Positions 22,465 to 35,965 of a stretch of 64,000 bases of DNA are shown here, piece by piece; the stretch's first letter is position 1, and each line of letters begins with the position of its first letter. This DNA is from Helianthus annuus (lineage: Eukaryota > Streptophyta > Magnoliopsida > Asterales > Asteraceae): the NCBI RefSeq assembly GCF_002127325.2, contig NC_035435.2, positions 12,779,893 through 12,843,892 on the forward strand, written 5' to 3'. The position numbers and the translations under genes were made by a program. The notes beneath the pieces are model-generated. The model saw nothing but the letters and a program-made list of their open reading frames with translations, ran no database searches and was not told the DNA's origin.

Positions 22465-25168
22465 GATATCATATATATGTGAAATTTATTATTTATGGCC
22501 AAACTATGCACCATAGGGGCATTTTGGTCATTTCACATAACCCTGAAAGGTCAAATTTGGAAATCTGAGTTCAAAACTTTTACTTACTGTTAAAGTATAA
22601 AAATTTATTCATAACATCAGTAGGTAACAAGCTTTAGGTGCCAAATATGGTTTTAAACCATACTATGCGCCTAATCGCATAAAAGTCGGTATTTGACGGT
22701 ATTCGGGTTAAATAAGTAAATCTAAGATTTTAAACAGCCTTTACTGTTTAAAATAATTTATTTAATATATAAAATTAGTAGAAAAAGGTTTGATATGTAA
22801 AGGATGTGTAAAACTTATTTTATTAGCAAAAAGGGCATAACCGTCAATTACCGAGTCAATGCAAGAACCCTATGTTATGATCAGTTTAAAATTCAACAAA
22901 AATCTTCAAAAAACCCTAAATATTATATTACATCAGTGGGAAAAAGGTTTGGTGTCAAAATTTGGGTTTAAGTAGGTTTTATGCCGAAAATACCGTTTAA
23001 TTAATAAAAAGCTTTCAATTTACGATATCGAGCATAACTCTTAATTTAGACCTCAAACTGATGTCAAATTTTTAGGACAAGTTTATAAATCAGTAATAAA
23101 GGTTTTTGTCGTCTCACATTCTCCAAAATCTCGTTTTATATCAAAAGGGCATAATGCTCAACTTTTAAGCATTTAACGGAAACATGCAATGAACTAGGAT
23201 TTCTATGGAACCATGTTGTATAACCTTGGAGGGTTATACTAACATATAATATGGTCCTAAAGGAAACCTAAGGCATGACTAAACTAAGCTAAATCGGGTC
23301 AGAACTGAAAGTCAAAGCAAAAGTCTACTTTTGCGACTTTCGGTTCCGAACTGAGCCTAAACTTAGAATTGTCGGGTTGAACATGCCTAGACATGTTCAA
23401 TTAATATTTACCAAGTTATTAAAGTGAAAAAACTGATTTTATTGCCTTTACATCATTAGTTATGAATTTTATTTAAAAACCGACTCGTTTGACTTTTATT
23501 TTAATTAATTTGACCCGACAATTAACTAAGCAAACATGGTAATTAGGAGGTGCCCTTTTGAGGGTTTAATACCTACCTAATTACGATCACGTAGCCATGT
23601 TCGTTGCGAATAATGGCTCGATCATTTAAAAGTTAAAGCATTTATCGAGAACGCTTGACGTTTCGGCTTTAAGAGCCAAGCAATTTAACTAAGCACGAAA
23701 GGAACACTTACAAGTGGTCCTTAGGACTGAAGGAGGTTCCCAATTTGATCAGGATCCTCTTGAATCAGAGAGCAAATGCAGAAATGGAATGAAGTGAGAT
23801 GGGAGCCAAAACAAGTGGGTATATATAGGATTTTGAGAACCGTTAGGATCGTTCCTCGATAAACGAGCTTCAATTTGGTCCGTACAAGTATTACCCATTG
23901 TTTTGGTAATCTATGGGCGCCCAAAACAGGCCCCTAGAATGAAGAAACCAAGCACACAAACCATAAACCAAGCTGCTGATCAAGAAAAACTGGTTTTTGC
24001 AGTTCTGATGGGCTTACACGCCCCGTGTAGACTCAGGAAGAGTCTTACGCGACCCGCCATGACTGACTAGATCAACCAAAGTTTGATAATATTATAGAAA
24101 CAACCCCTGCATACTTAAAAGGCCCTTTTTGACGTGGTTAAGGCTCGTTAAGCCCTTTTCAAGGCTCTACAATGATGCCTAAACATAGGGAACATAAAAC
24201 ATGCTAAAAATATCTCGGATGTCGGTTCGTTTGGTCGTACGGTCACGTTGTTCGGCTAATTACGACGAAACATGAACGGACGCGAAAAACGATCCAAATT
24301 ACACGACGAATGTAATTTTATCAAGCCAAACACTAAAATAAACTATTTTAATGATTACATAAATTTTTGGATGTCCGGATATATTCAGAACGTAAGATAT
24401 GCGCGGAAATGCAAACTTATGCACTTTTGACGCATTTAGTCCCTGTTGATCAAATAAGTTTATTTTTGCGCACCAAACACCTCAAAGCCTATTTCTAAGC
24501 TATATAAAGGATATTTAGGGCATGTTTAACTTATGATCATATTCTGGAAGGTTCGATACCATACGAATTGGTATACTTTTGCAGTTTGACTCAATTAATC
24601 CCTCTAATGCGCAAACTTGAGTATATCATTGTTTAATAGCATCGAAGCCTTATCTAATCCATATTAGGCATTCTTGAAAGTATTATAAAACATCACGATG
24701 CTTCGTGTTCGTAAAAAGGTCATTCAGAGGTACAATTAAACATATTGACACTTTTAATCCCTTAAACTTGCAAAGTTGCGCGTAACGTCACTTAAACGCA
24801 TAAAAACCTTAGACGACCAATAATTGGCATTCCCGAGAGTATAATCAAATATCATGAAGCTCCCGGTTTGTTAAAAGGTCACTCAGAGGTAAGAATTAAC
24901 ATGTTGATGCTTTTAACCCTTTATCGCGCAAACCTTTAATTAATTACGCAAACAACTACTCTTGATCAACAAGTGGCTCATATGTGAATAGGAACATTGT
25001 GTAACGTCATTCGAAGGCTTATACTAAGCACGTTGACACTTTTAGTCCTTTCGCATTCAAATTTTTCGATTTTTCGAAAAATTAGTCCCTTAAATTCAAC
25101 GTTTGACTTTATTAGGGTTTATTACACGTGTCAATACATCATTGGACGTGATTTTACGAGGTGTTACA

Positions 25169-25184
25169 TCCTCACCCCCTTAAA
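25169..25184 (-). other. polypurine tract of element A
   Basis: On the minus strand, TTTAAGGGGGTGAGGA lies immediately before the 3' LTR (TGTAACACC...). It fixes the orientation of A as minus. Confidence 0.85.
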
Positions 25185-25551
25185 GAAATCTCGACCTCGA
25201 GATTTGCTAGAATAATGGAAGTATTTTCTGACGTATCATGGACTTAACCTCCATAGCATATTTGGGCCTCTAAGGGCATCTCAGTTGACCTATACAATAG
25301 GTACATACTTTCCTTCGGAGTTTCTTAACATGTCGATCCCTAATCGATACGGGCTTTTAAACAAACCATAAATCTACATATCATTATGTGATAATGCTTC
25401 TTGACTTATTGTCTATCCATATCTTTAAATCACAAGTGTGGAACACATTGCGAGTTCCACCAAACTCCTTAAGTAGGTTTTAGCTCATTAGCTACTGATC
25501 TTGACGTATTCGATTTCCTCGAATGATTCTATATATCTTAACTAACCCGAT
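25185..25551 (-). pseudogene. pol: element A pol C-terminus (integrase tail/chromodomain side), decayed
   Basis: Read on the minus strand in shifting frames, the pieces NVFHTCDLK and KPVSIRDRHVKKLRRK are visible. They correspond to the chromovirus integrase C-terminal text, compare FHVSNLRKC and [16 protein letters not shown] in element E at 50600-50740. The remnant ends at an IS-RFL-GG stretch that runs into the polypurine tract. Stops and frameshifts are frequent. It continues upstream at 53654 on the far side of element E. Confidence 0.7.
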
Positions 25552-26079
25552 TGTAACACCCCAGTGTTTCGAAAGTCAAAGTCAAAGTCAAGATTGAAGT
25601 CAAAGGTGGAAAAGATCGCTAATAGCAATCTGTCTCTCCTTGCTCAATCCCTGTTTTGACTTCTTTAACTGTAGCTAGTCTATTTTATGTTTTTATGTTA
25701 GTTGTATTATGTGGAGTAATTAATTACAACCGAAGTAATCGAAGTATATTTCTCAATACGAACTGCTTTACGGCTGTGAATAATAGGAAGTAACAATGCG
25801 ATAAAGTCAATTAAACACTAATCAATCTAATCTAATCAACATCGCGCTCGCAACTCGAAATACGCATTTTGGTGGTTAATATACGTGTGTGTGTGCCTTA
25901 TGTGTTATTTGTGCATGTATTATTTACGTTATGAGTGGTAATCAATCAAATCGCAATCGCAAATTGAATATGAAATAAGGATGATTGTATGTAAATATAG
26001 TAGTTGGGATTAGAAGTAATTTGCATCGCTCGCAATCGAAATATCAAAAATAGTCGCACCGAACACTCGAATCAGGCAA

Positions 26080-27420
26080 CTGATCGATCAGGCTACCAGC
26101 CGATCGAACAGCCAGCCGATCGGACTGCTGTCCGATCATGCTGCCCGACCGATTGGCCAGCCTTTACCTGTTTTGGCATCCTATAAATACCCCTGTCATT
26201 GTCATCATTTCCACTTTTGGAAACCTCTGTCCGACCAGCATGCTCAGCTCACTTTTTCTTCGATTTCTCTCAATCCCGGTAAGATCTCGTCCTAAATCTT
26301 GTACTTTCTTGATCTACATGCACTCCTACACCTTTCTATCTTTCAAATCTTAACTTTTAACCGTGAAATCATCAAGATTCAAGAGTTCTAGGATGATGTC
26401 ATCATGGTGTTCTTGAAGAACTTCATGTTTTGGCCTCAATCCACCAAGAATAACTTGGATCTAACCGATTTCCACATAAACAAACAAAGATCTTTCATAG
26501 ATCTAAACATATTCACAGTGAAAGGGTTTGAAAGATGGTTTTCCAACTTTCTTTCAACTCTTTTACACTCAATACCTTCAGAACCGATAGAAACGGAGCT
26601 TGTGCCAACTTGCTAATCATTCCAGTGGTTGCGTGGCCCCAGATCCAGATTCTATCCATGAGGTTCACCGATTTCGAGTTAAACGTTAAACACCGTCTCG
26701 AACCGTTTGCTAACCGGATTTGGGTGATGCCTGTCCGATCAGGAGAACCAAGTAAAGACGAGGGTTCTGTGGTTTGACTCGTTGTCAAAATACCTCGATA
26801 AAACGACAAACAATCAGAACAACCAAGTGTTAGACGAACAGGCCGACCAGGTCAGAGTGCTGACCGATCGGACTGCTGTCCGAACGGATAGCCAGCCGAT
26901 CGGACAGTCAGCCGATCGACTGGCCAGCCGATCAGCTAGCACATGGGTCCCACACTTAAATAATTCACTTGGAGTTGAGTATTGAACGAACTGCAGTCCG
27001 ATCGGACTACCGTCCGATTGGGTTACTCTTCGGATCATGAGATACTTGACTTCAACACTTAATCGATTTTTCAACATGTTCGACGCACTAGGAGTGCCAA
27101 CCGATCGAACAGCCGTCCGATCAGGTGACACCCTACTGAGAACCTATTTTGCTGAGGTACCTAGCCGATCGGGTTGCCGGCCGATCGAACGACCGTCTGA
27201 TCGACCGACCTGAAAGGTAAAGATACTTCAATGTCTTCATATACTACAACAAAAACTTCAAAAGTCAAACCATCACACACAAACACATCCTAATCAAAGG
27301 AAGAAACAATCCACTCGAACAGCTATCCGATCGGCCTCCCGTCCGACCGGACAACTGTTCGAACGGACTGTCAACCGAACGGTCAGCCGTCCGATAGGAC
27401 TACCGTCCAGCTGTCTGATC
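26080..27420 (+). repeat. dispersed CCGATCGG/GTCCGATC array in the E LTR
   Basis: Dozens of diverged copies of palindromic words such as CCGATCGG, CCGATCGAAC and GTCCGATCGGAC cluster at 26080-26160, 26835-26940, 26995-27200 and 27310-27420. The 3' LTR has the same arrays (51430-51530, 52200-52335, 52380-52600, 52660-52770) with a different copy number. Confidence 0.85.
26182..26189 (+). promoter_or_regulatory. TATA box of element E 5' LTR
   Basis: TATAAATA in GCATCCTATAAATACCCC. The same box is at 51543-51550 in the 3' LTR. Confidence 0.7.
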
Positions 27421-28303
27421 CTTCAACACTTGTTTCCGTTTTACGCGTTGCTTATCGTTATGCTATCGAACTATTCAGGCTAACTCTACTCTCAAGCGCT
27501 CCCTTCAATCCATCAACCGCTGTGAGTATATTCGATCCCATTTTGCTTTAAGCACTTTTGGGTGTTACATACGTTACTTATACGAAAATCACATCGAACA
27601 CACTACGCAACATTTTAAACGCTAACCGTTACCACTTGTTATCCGTGACTTAATGAATGCTTGTTGTTATGTTTACACATGGAATGCTGTCTACCTGCCT
27701 TAACGACGATAGTACTATAGTTTGGACTCAGCACCCGCTCATGCGGGGGTTGTTAAGGACAATTACTTGCATGGATTACAGTAGTGATCATGTATTGCGA
27801 ACTGCCTTGGGTAGACAACCCGCAGTCATTGGTATTGATAGATCCGTGTTGATAATTAACATGCTTTGTTTTCCTCTGTGTACGTGCTGGTTATGCGTAA
27901 ACGATTTCGAACTCTATATGCTATTACTAAACTTGTATGCTCACCTTTACACTATGTGTATTGACTTTTATTTTAACGTATGTGACAGGTAATTAGGATG
28001 CTTATCTACTAGGAAAGCGAGGCTAGAATAAGCTTCTAGGGCCCAACAAATAGTTGTCTGTATATCTTGAATCAAGAGTCTCTAGAAGCAGATAAACAAT
28101 TGCTATATTTAAATATGAGTTGTCAGAACAGAAATATTTTCCTAGATTTTATCTGTAATAATTTGTTTACTGTTTGAGACATGGTATGGGACATGTTACT
28201 TTAAATTGAATAGTAATGATAATTTTTATGGAAACTTCTGGACAATCTGTTTCGCTCAGTGCCGCGCCCCGAGGATTCCGCCATCGGTTGGGGTGTGACA
28301 GAT

Positions 28304-28316
28304 TGGTATCAGAGCC
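28304..28316 (+). other. primer-binding site of element E
   Basis: TGGTATCAGAGCC, 3 nt after the LTR; initiator tRNA-Met type. Confidence 0.9.
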
Positions 28317-29684
28317 ATAACTATAGGGAATTAGGCAAGACTCGACCTAGTCCGGGTCGATGTCTTAGAGACCTAGACTATAGTTAGGACCTAATAGACC
28401 AACTCCTGCATGTCCATTAGGGACTACGTAAGAGCGTATTACCATCCTTCGCTATTCTCGCCTACGCTACACTATCACTACCCTTGAATTTTCAACTAAA
28501 GACAAGCGATTAAGTCAAGATTAGGTGTGAAAGCCGCAAAATTCTCGGCTAAATTGCTTGATCAACCTGTAAATTTCACTATTCACCTTGCTCATATCAT
28601 TGCTGTTTTTGAGAATCATGACCTAGTATGACCAGCCGTCTTTACTTGGAACAGATTCTATCAACTTATCAATGAACTCTTCATTATTTTTGACACACCA
28701 ACTCTCTCCATTTGAAGTTTAAGATGACAGAATCTCTTAATCATTTGTGAAACAGTTTCACCTTTCACACAAGCAAGCGAATCAAAATTCTTTTTCAATA
28801 ACGAACGCTTGTTTGACGGGGGAAATTAGACCAAACCAGGAGTGAAATCCATATTTTGATGAATAATCTCCTCTATCTTATTAAAATCAAGTGGAAGTTG
28901 TCAAGCCAAGGGTGAAACCCTAACCTTGACGACTCGCCCATGTTTTATAAAACTCTCACCAAAGTCTCGACAGACTCCAACGATCTGAACTCACAGTACG
29001 GCTAGAAGGTTGTGCGCAGGATGCCCAAGAATCGAGGCGGAGGCCCTATCCTGAAAGTTAACATGTGTACGACGGATCCTTGAGAATAGTCGAATCACTT
29101 TGGATAGTCAATGTCTAAATAGCCGCAGACAATCTATTTCTCGATTTTTATGTGTTTCGATACTGAGCCCGCAACTGCTGATTCCGATGACTCGTTGATT
29201 TTATTTATGTTTAACTGTTTATGTTTTTAAAATTTTGAGATTTACTCGATTTTTGCTCTCACTTCGATCGACACACACGAACCGCATTGCTCTTCTACCT
29301 CAAAATGGTAACAAATCGTCGCTATTAAGAGGAAATGTCGAACACTACGATGCTTGCTATATTATACGCTTATGTTATACTAATCGCTGTGCTAGACGCA
29401 ACCGCTATATATATTCTAACAATCGCAGGCTTTGAATGATAGATTTCTGTATTCTGACTGCCTCTATGACTAAAATGTGTATGTGCTTCTGTGTTTCTGT
29501 GCCCTATGTGCCTACGTGCTTACGTGCTTATATGCTTATGTGTCCCTCTGTGAATCTGTGATTTCGTGCCTACGTGTTCATGCAATTATGCGACTGTGTT
29601 CTTAAGCTTTAGTAAGTACTAGACGTGTGAGGTGAGATTCGACTATGACGTGTCTGAGACATATGACACTGTCTATTGCAGACA
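28317..29684 (+). other. element E untranslated leader
   Basis: About 1.4 kb with no coding. The part at 29480-29600 is a degenerate run of TACGTGCTTATGTG-type words. Confidence 0.7.
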
Positions 29685-32600
29685 ATATCGTCATCCGGAC
29701 ACCGTCGCCCATCACTTTCTCGGCAAGAAAAGAGAGACAAACGTCTTGCTGCTATCATCGCCAAATAAGTAGCAAAAGCTGTCAGTGATGTCTACGAAAA
29801 CGTCAGCAAATCATCTGAGGAGTCGAGAACTGAAGCTCCTAAAGCTGCCCCCAAAACTTCCTTCAGTTTCAAGCAGTTCAAGGCTTGTGGGCCAATGGAA
29901 TTCTCTGGCGAGGGAGGCCCCACAGCACTGTTCCAATGGTTTGATTGCATAGAGGTTACTCTACGACAGAGCGGTTGCCCCGACGATCTTCGCACTCTCA
30001 ACGCTACTGGCGTCTTCTAGTCCCGCACGCTAGACTGGTGGACGGCCGAGAGAAACAAGCGAGGAAACGATGCAGCATACGGTCTATCATGGGAAGAACT
30101 CAAGGAGGTCATGCTGGAAGAATTCTGTCCTCCTCAGAAACGCCAGAAGTTGGAAGATGAATTCTGGCACATAAAGCAGAAGGATGGTGAAAACGCTGCT
30201 CTAACTGCTCGATTCAAGCAGCTCAGTATCATCTAACCTAATCAGGTGAAAACTTCTGACATGGCAATCAAGAAGTATATCCGAGCCCTGCCTGACTGCG
30301 TTGTTGATTTCGTACAAGTGGCTAAGACTAAGACGATCGAGGAAACTTACCTACTGGCCGCTGAAATCAACGACAAATGGTTCAAGACTGGTGTCTGGGA
30401 TAAAACTTCAAAGCATCTGCATCAAGGTACTACCGCACCAACCGCTGACTCCACCGCCACGGCACCTCAGTCATCAAAGTCCTCACGCCGGAAGAAGAAG
30501 AACAACAACAGCAGCTGCAGCAACAAGAACTTCGCTGCCACTACCACTGCTGCCCCACTACAAGTCGTACCGGCCCAGCAGCAGTCCCATCACCATCCAG
30601 CTCCAACTACCTATGCACCACCAGCAAAGCGTGCATACACAGGCCCCCACCCGGTTTGCCCAACATGCTCTTATCATCATCCGGTGGCTATTTCCTGTCG
30701 TTTCTACGCTCACTTCAACATGTACGACCACTTCACCGTCAACTGCCGTACTGGTCCTCGCAACACCGCAGCTCCTGCCACTGCTCATCAAGCTCTACTC
30801 CCTGCCCCGCAAGGCCAACACGCGGCTCCGGCACCCGCGGTCAACGCTAGAGTCTGCTTCGCATGTGGTAATCCCAACCACTTTGCAAACATGTGCCCGA
30901 ACAGGGTAGTGAAGCAAGAGCCCCAACAGCAGCAGCCTCACCAGCAGCAGCAGCCTCAGCAGCAACAACAAGCCGCACGCGCCAGAACTTTCAACATCAA
31001 CGTGCGCCAAGCCCAGACCGACAACAATGTGGTCAATGGTACGTTCCTTGTGAATGGTATTTATGCATCATGTTTGTTTGATACTGGAGCCGATAATTGC
31101 TTTGTGTCGTTCGAATTTGAGAAGCTCCTTAGTCGTAAGCGCTCTTATCTCTCCTCGACATTTGATGTTGAAGTCGCTACCGGAAGAACTGTCGCCATCA
31201 ATTATGTTCTCCGTGATTGTACTCTTGAGCTCAACAGTCACATCTTCCCAATCGACCTCATTCCGATGCAACTCGGAAGCTTCGACGTCATAGTAGGCAT
31301 GGACTTTCTTCGCGAAAACCATGCTGAAGTTGTATGCTTTGACAAAATGATTCGATTCTCGCTCTCGAATAGTGATTTATTATGTGTCTATGGCGAAACT
31401 GCTTCGAAACGTCTCAAACTTATGTCCTGCGTACAAGCTAGCAAGTATCTCCGCAAGGAATACAAAGCTTTCTTGGCTAACATTGTAGTAGCGGAGAAGG
31501 AAAAGATAAGGAAGACAGAAGTTAAAGACATCCCTGTGGTCCGCGAATTTCCTCAGGTTTTCCCAGATGATCTTCCTGGACTACCGCCAAGTCGTGATAT
31601 CGACTTTCGTATCGACCTCATTCCTGGAGCTAACCCTGTTGCCAAAGCTCCTTACCGACTTGCACCATCCGAAATGCGTGAACTTTCAAACCAACTCCAG
31701 GAACTACTTGAAAAAGGCTTCATTCGCCCGAGCACCTCTCCTTGGGGCGCACCAGTCCTGTTCTTCAAAAAGAAGGATGGGTCGTTCCGGATGTGCATCG
31801 ACTACCGGGAATTGAATAAGCTAACCATCAAGAACCGCTATCCCCTACCTCGCATCGACGATTTGTTTGATCAGCTGCAAGGTGCTACGTGCTTCTCAAA
31901 GATCGATCTCCGTTCAGGCTATCACCAGCTACGTATTCAAGTGGAGGATATACCCAAAACCGCGTTTCGCACTCGCTACGCCACTATGAGTTTGTTGTTA
32001 TGCCTTTTGGCTTAACCAACGCACCCGCGATCTTCATGGATCTGATGAATCGCATGTGTAAACCATATCTTGACCGTTTCGTCATCGTATTCATCGATGA
32101 TGTCTTGATCTATTCCAAATCGAAAGCCGAACACACGCAACATCTACGTTTGGTTCTCAAACTACTCCAGGGGAATCAACTCTATGCCAAGTTCTCAAAG
32201 TTTGAATTCTGGCTGGAGAAGGTTCAGTTTCTGGGTCACATAGTTAATAGTCAGGGTATCCATGTCGATCCTGCGAAGATTGAAGCAGTTAAGAGTTGGA
32301 TTACGCCAAAAACCCGTCTGAAGTCCGTTCTTTTCTCGGACTAGCGGGCTATTATCGACGATTTATCGAAAGATTCTCCAAGATCGCTATGCCGCTTACC
32401 GCTCTTACGCATAAAGACAGGTCTTTTGTTTGGGGAACTGAACAAGAGTCTGCTTTCCGAACCCTCAAGCACATGCTTTGCAATGCTCCTGTTCTCACAT
32501 TGCCCAATGGAAACAACGGTTTCATTGTCTATTGTGATGCTTCCAACCTCGGTCTTGGTTGTCTTCTCATGCAACGGGACAAGGTTATAGCTTACGCTTC

Positions 32601-33646
32601 TCGACAACTCAAAATCCATGAGAAGAACTATACAACCCATGATCTCGAGCTAGGTGCAGTTGCTTTTGCGTTAAAGATTTGGCGACACTACCTGTATGGT
32701 ACCAAGTGTACGATCTTCACCGATCATAGGAGCCTACAACATATCTTTGACCAGAAAGAACTTAATATGCGTCAACGCCGATGGGTAGAACTTCTCAACG
32801 TTTACGACTGTGAGATTCGTTATCACCCAGGCAAAGCAAATGCCGTTGCCGACGCGCTCAGCAGACGGAGTTATTTGCTCAGCATTCGTAATACCCAAGC
32901 CCAATACGATCTCGAAACCCTCATCCGCGAAGCCCAGCACGCCTGTTTTAATGAACGCACCTTGAAGAGGGAGAGAATCTATCACGATGGAGCTCAGCTT
33001 GTAAGCAAATCGAACAGGATCTTCTATTTTCTAGACCGAATTTGGATCCCTAAGCGGACTGAATTGCGAAAGATTTTGATGGACGAAGCCCACAAATCCC
33101 GGTATTCTATTCATCCCGGTGCCGATAAAATGTACCAGGGTCTTCGTTACAAGTACTGGTGGCCGGGAATGAAAAGGGATATCGCTGTCTACGTGGGGAA
33201 GTGCCTGACCTGTGCAAGGGTCAAGGCTGAGCACCAAAGGCCCTCTGGCTTACTCGAGCAACCCCCAATCCCTATGTGGAAATGGGAGAGTATAGCTATG
33301 GACTTCATAACAAAGCTTCCGCACACGTCATCAGGTCACGACAGCATTTGGGTTGTTGTTGATCGTTTAACCAAATCAGCCCACTTTCTGCCAATACGAG
33401 AAGACTAAAAGGTGGAATGATTAGCCCAAATCTACACTGACGAGATCATTTGTAATCATGGGACGCCTCGTGACATCATCTCTGACCGTGATGCTCGGTT
33501 TACCTCGCGATTGTGGGAAATGTTTCAAGCTACTCTTGGTACTACACTTAACCTGAGTACCGCATTCCATCGTCAGACCGACGGCCAGACTGAGAGAACA
33601 ATTCGTACTCTGGGAGATATCCTCCGTTTGTGTGTCATAGACTTCG
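29685..33646 (+). pseudogene. gag-pol: element E gag-pol, 5' part up to integrase
   Basis: Gypsy polyprotein. The likely start codon at 29685 is ATA instead of ATG. Gag has FKACGPMEFSGEGGP and EFCPPQKRQKLEDEF, a CCHC knuckle [14 protein letters not shown] (about 30857) and a CAG-coded Gln tract. The protease DTG is at 31080-31088. RT has [20 protein letters not shown] and FIDD (32090-32101). RNase H has [10 protein letters not shown] and ends in ADALSRR. The integrase HHCC region ([12 protein letters not shown]) is followed by catalytic Asp in MDFITKL, Asp in ISDRDARF and Glu in DGQTE. Lesions are TAA 29766, TAG 30018, TAA 30234, frameshifts near 31980 and 32313, TAA 33406 and TGA 33418. Element F interrupts it at 33647. 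Confidence 0.92.
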
Positions 33647-34723
33647 TGTGACACCTGTGTCACTTCAACCATCAAACAAACGCCAAACCAATGAAATATT
33701 GTATTTCATACTTTGGACTTGTATAAATATGTGTATCGTTTGCACATATCAACTCTTGTTCGATTTCAAGCTCTACATCGCTTTCTAGGGAATTATACGC
33801 AAACTGGTGCGTAAACGTACTCAGTTTAATGCGACAAATACTCCGGAACATCAACATATACTCAACATACCTTAAATAACCTTTACATAACTTAGAAATA
33901 AGTTTTGAAGGCTTTGGTATGGCAAAAATAAGTTAATTCGCTTACAGGGACTAAACTTGACAAACTGCGAAAGTATGTCAATTTGAACTGTAACAAACAT
34001 TCCGGAACATGTCCATAAGTTAAACATACCATAAATATCCTTTACATAGCTTAGAAATAGGCTTTGAGGGGTTTGGTATGCTAAAACAAACTTTTGGATC
34101 ATTTAGGGACTAAAAGTGTCAAAAAGTGCACAAGTTTGCACTTTCGCGCATAACTTATGTTTTGAATACATCCGGACACCCAAAAATTTATGTAAGCATC
34201 CTAATATTATGCCTTAGTGTTTGGCATGAGAAAAATCCATTCGTCGCGCATTTTGGATCGTTTTTCGCGCTTATGCGCATTCCGTCGTAATTAACCGAAC
34301 ATCGCATTCGTACGGCCAAACGAACCAACATCCGACATATTTTTGAGCATATTTCATGTCCACAATGTTTAGGCATCATTTTAGGGCCTTAAAGTTGGCT
34401 TTACGGGCCTTAGAAGTGTCGGAAATGGCTTAAATATGCAACATGGACTAAAACTGTAAATTCTGAAACTTGTTGCCTGATCTGCACCTCCAGGCGGCCC
34501 GCCTGGGTTTTGTGCACATCCTGAAGCGGGCCGCATGGCCCCTTCAGTAACAGAATTTTGTCTTTCTTGCACAACTTGGCCTTTCAAACAACCCAAAGGG
34601 CAATGCCCTTTCACCAAATCAGGAGCCAAGGGTCACATTAAGCCACCACAACTTTGTGACAAGTGTACGGCTTGGATCGTGGCACGATATTCAAGAAACG
34701 ATCCTAACGGCTCTACTTTTCCC

Positions 34724-34730
34724 ATAAATA
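34724..34730 (+). promoter_or_regulatory. TATA-like box of element F 5' LTR
   Basis: CCCATAAATACCCCCC. The 3' LTR copy reads CCTATAAATACCCCCC (about 47641), the better match to TATAAATA, so the 5' copy has probably lost a T. Confidence 0.6.
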
Positions 34731-35785
34731 CCCCCCTTTGATGTAAAACCCACACAAATCTGATCAAAATGCTCTAAGTTGATGCCATTGCTTCATACCC
34801 GAGCTCTTTGATCTAGATTAGCATTCGGGGACCCTCCGTAAGTATTCTTTCGTTCTTTTATTCGCTTTTCGAGTCCGAAAGTCAACGTTTTGTTGACTTT
34901 CTGCATTGACCAGCCTATGGTCAACACGAAGTTCATGGAACTTCATAACGTGAGCGTGATCACGATGGTTATAGTCCGTAGTGACTATACCTACTGATTA
35001 CCACGTTATCTAGGCTCAGTGACGAGTCGTAGTTTCGGCCAAAATGTGCATTCTTGCATATTTTGTAACCAAACTACTCGTGAGCATCAAAGCCGTTTGT
35101 TTTGGTGCCAAACCTGTTTTCTAAACTTAGTTAAGCATGTTCTAACATGCTTAGCTCGTCACTTTTAGATTAGTGCATATATAGGGTCGTAAGGTAAGCG
35201 ATCTAAACCATCACTTATACTTTCGAACCCGACCCATTTGGTCGATCATTAGGATCCGACCAAACACATTAGGTGACCATAGCTATAACCTTCCGAGGTT
35301 ATGCCTTGTGGTCACGATGTTAGGCGTTCCAAACGCGTTCTACGCGAACGACGCGTTAAGGTAGCATAAGCTACCTAAACGGGTCATAATGGGTCGCAAG
35401 CACTTAGGTTAGGTTTACGAGTCTCCATACTCGTTTGGTTTACGAACCCGCATACTATCCGATCCTTCCGATTTTGGTCCGGTATACTAATATAGCTACC
35501 TACTAGGTGCCGTTTGATATCCCGTGATCTCTAGCATTATGTGATTATTACACAAGGAATTCAAAGCAATCTCAGGTGAGTACATTGAACCCCTCTTTTA
35601 CTGTTTTCTAAACTGTTTTGGGGTGAAACACATGTGCCTATCTGTTACATTCATGCTTTCCATGTTTTCACATCATATGCCTGCTATGTTGTTAGTACAT
35701 TATAGTACACGATTTCATTACATTTCATGCTATGTATGCCCATTGTGTGCGTACTTAGTACATTGTTTTACATTACATTCCTGTT

Positions 35786-35965
35786 GCATATGTTTACTCA
35801 GCATATGGACACATTGATTTACATGAACATTTCTGCTGCATATGTTTACTCAGCATATGGGCACATTGATTTACATGAACATTTCTGCTGCATATGTTTA
35901 CTCAGCATATGGGCACATTGATTTACATGAACATTTCGGCTTCGTATGTTTACTTAGCATACTTA
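35786..35965 (+). repeat. 52-bp tandem repeat, about 3.4 copies (F 5' LTR)
   Basis: Units start at 35786, 35838, 35890 and 35942 with GCATATGTTTACTCAGCATA, each followed by CACATTGATTTACATGAAC. The last unit is partial and diverged. Apparent peptides here come from the repeat. Confidence 0.92.

Larger units (their letters stand above)
8259..25168 (-). repeat. element A 3' LTR (left), split by element B
   Basis: The LTR segments 8259-9644 and 22470-25168 align collinearly with the right LTR. They are separated by element B and joined by the duplicated GATAT. Without B the LTR is about 4.09 kb. The minus-strand TATA-like TATATATA lies at about 23820-23827. It lacks a roughly 26-bp segment seen in the right LTR near 59485 and lacks the MULE MITE, so it preserves that MITE's empty site near 22483-22491. 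The open frames inside are short and not conserved. Confidence 0.92.
25552..28300 (+). repeat. element E 5' LTR
   Basis: 2749 bp, TG...CA. It contains the TATA box at 26182-26189 and an array of CCGATCGG-containing words. The open frames inside (for example 26404-26616 and 27657-27992) recur in the 3' LTR only because the DNA is the same; no domain is seen. Confidence 0.93.

Noticed and set aside
8259..25168. Element A read as a plus-strand element starting at 8259
   Set aside because: The primer-binding site complement next to the right LTR (58812-58825), the polypurine tract at 25169-25184 and the gag strand all show the minus orientation.
26004..27992. Open frames of 60-110 codons in the E LTR, repeated at 51348-53340
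   Set aside because: They recur only because the two LTRs are the same DNA; no domains, and the frames drift where the LTRs differ.
30558..31010. Alternative frames over the Gln-rich part of E gag
   Set aside because: The frame with the zinc knuckle, protease and RT is the real one; the others are by-products of CAG repeats.
35786..35965. CRISPR-like regular repeats
   Set aside because: Direct tandem units without unique spacers, inside a plant LTR.
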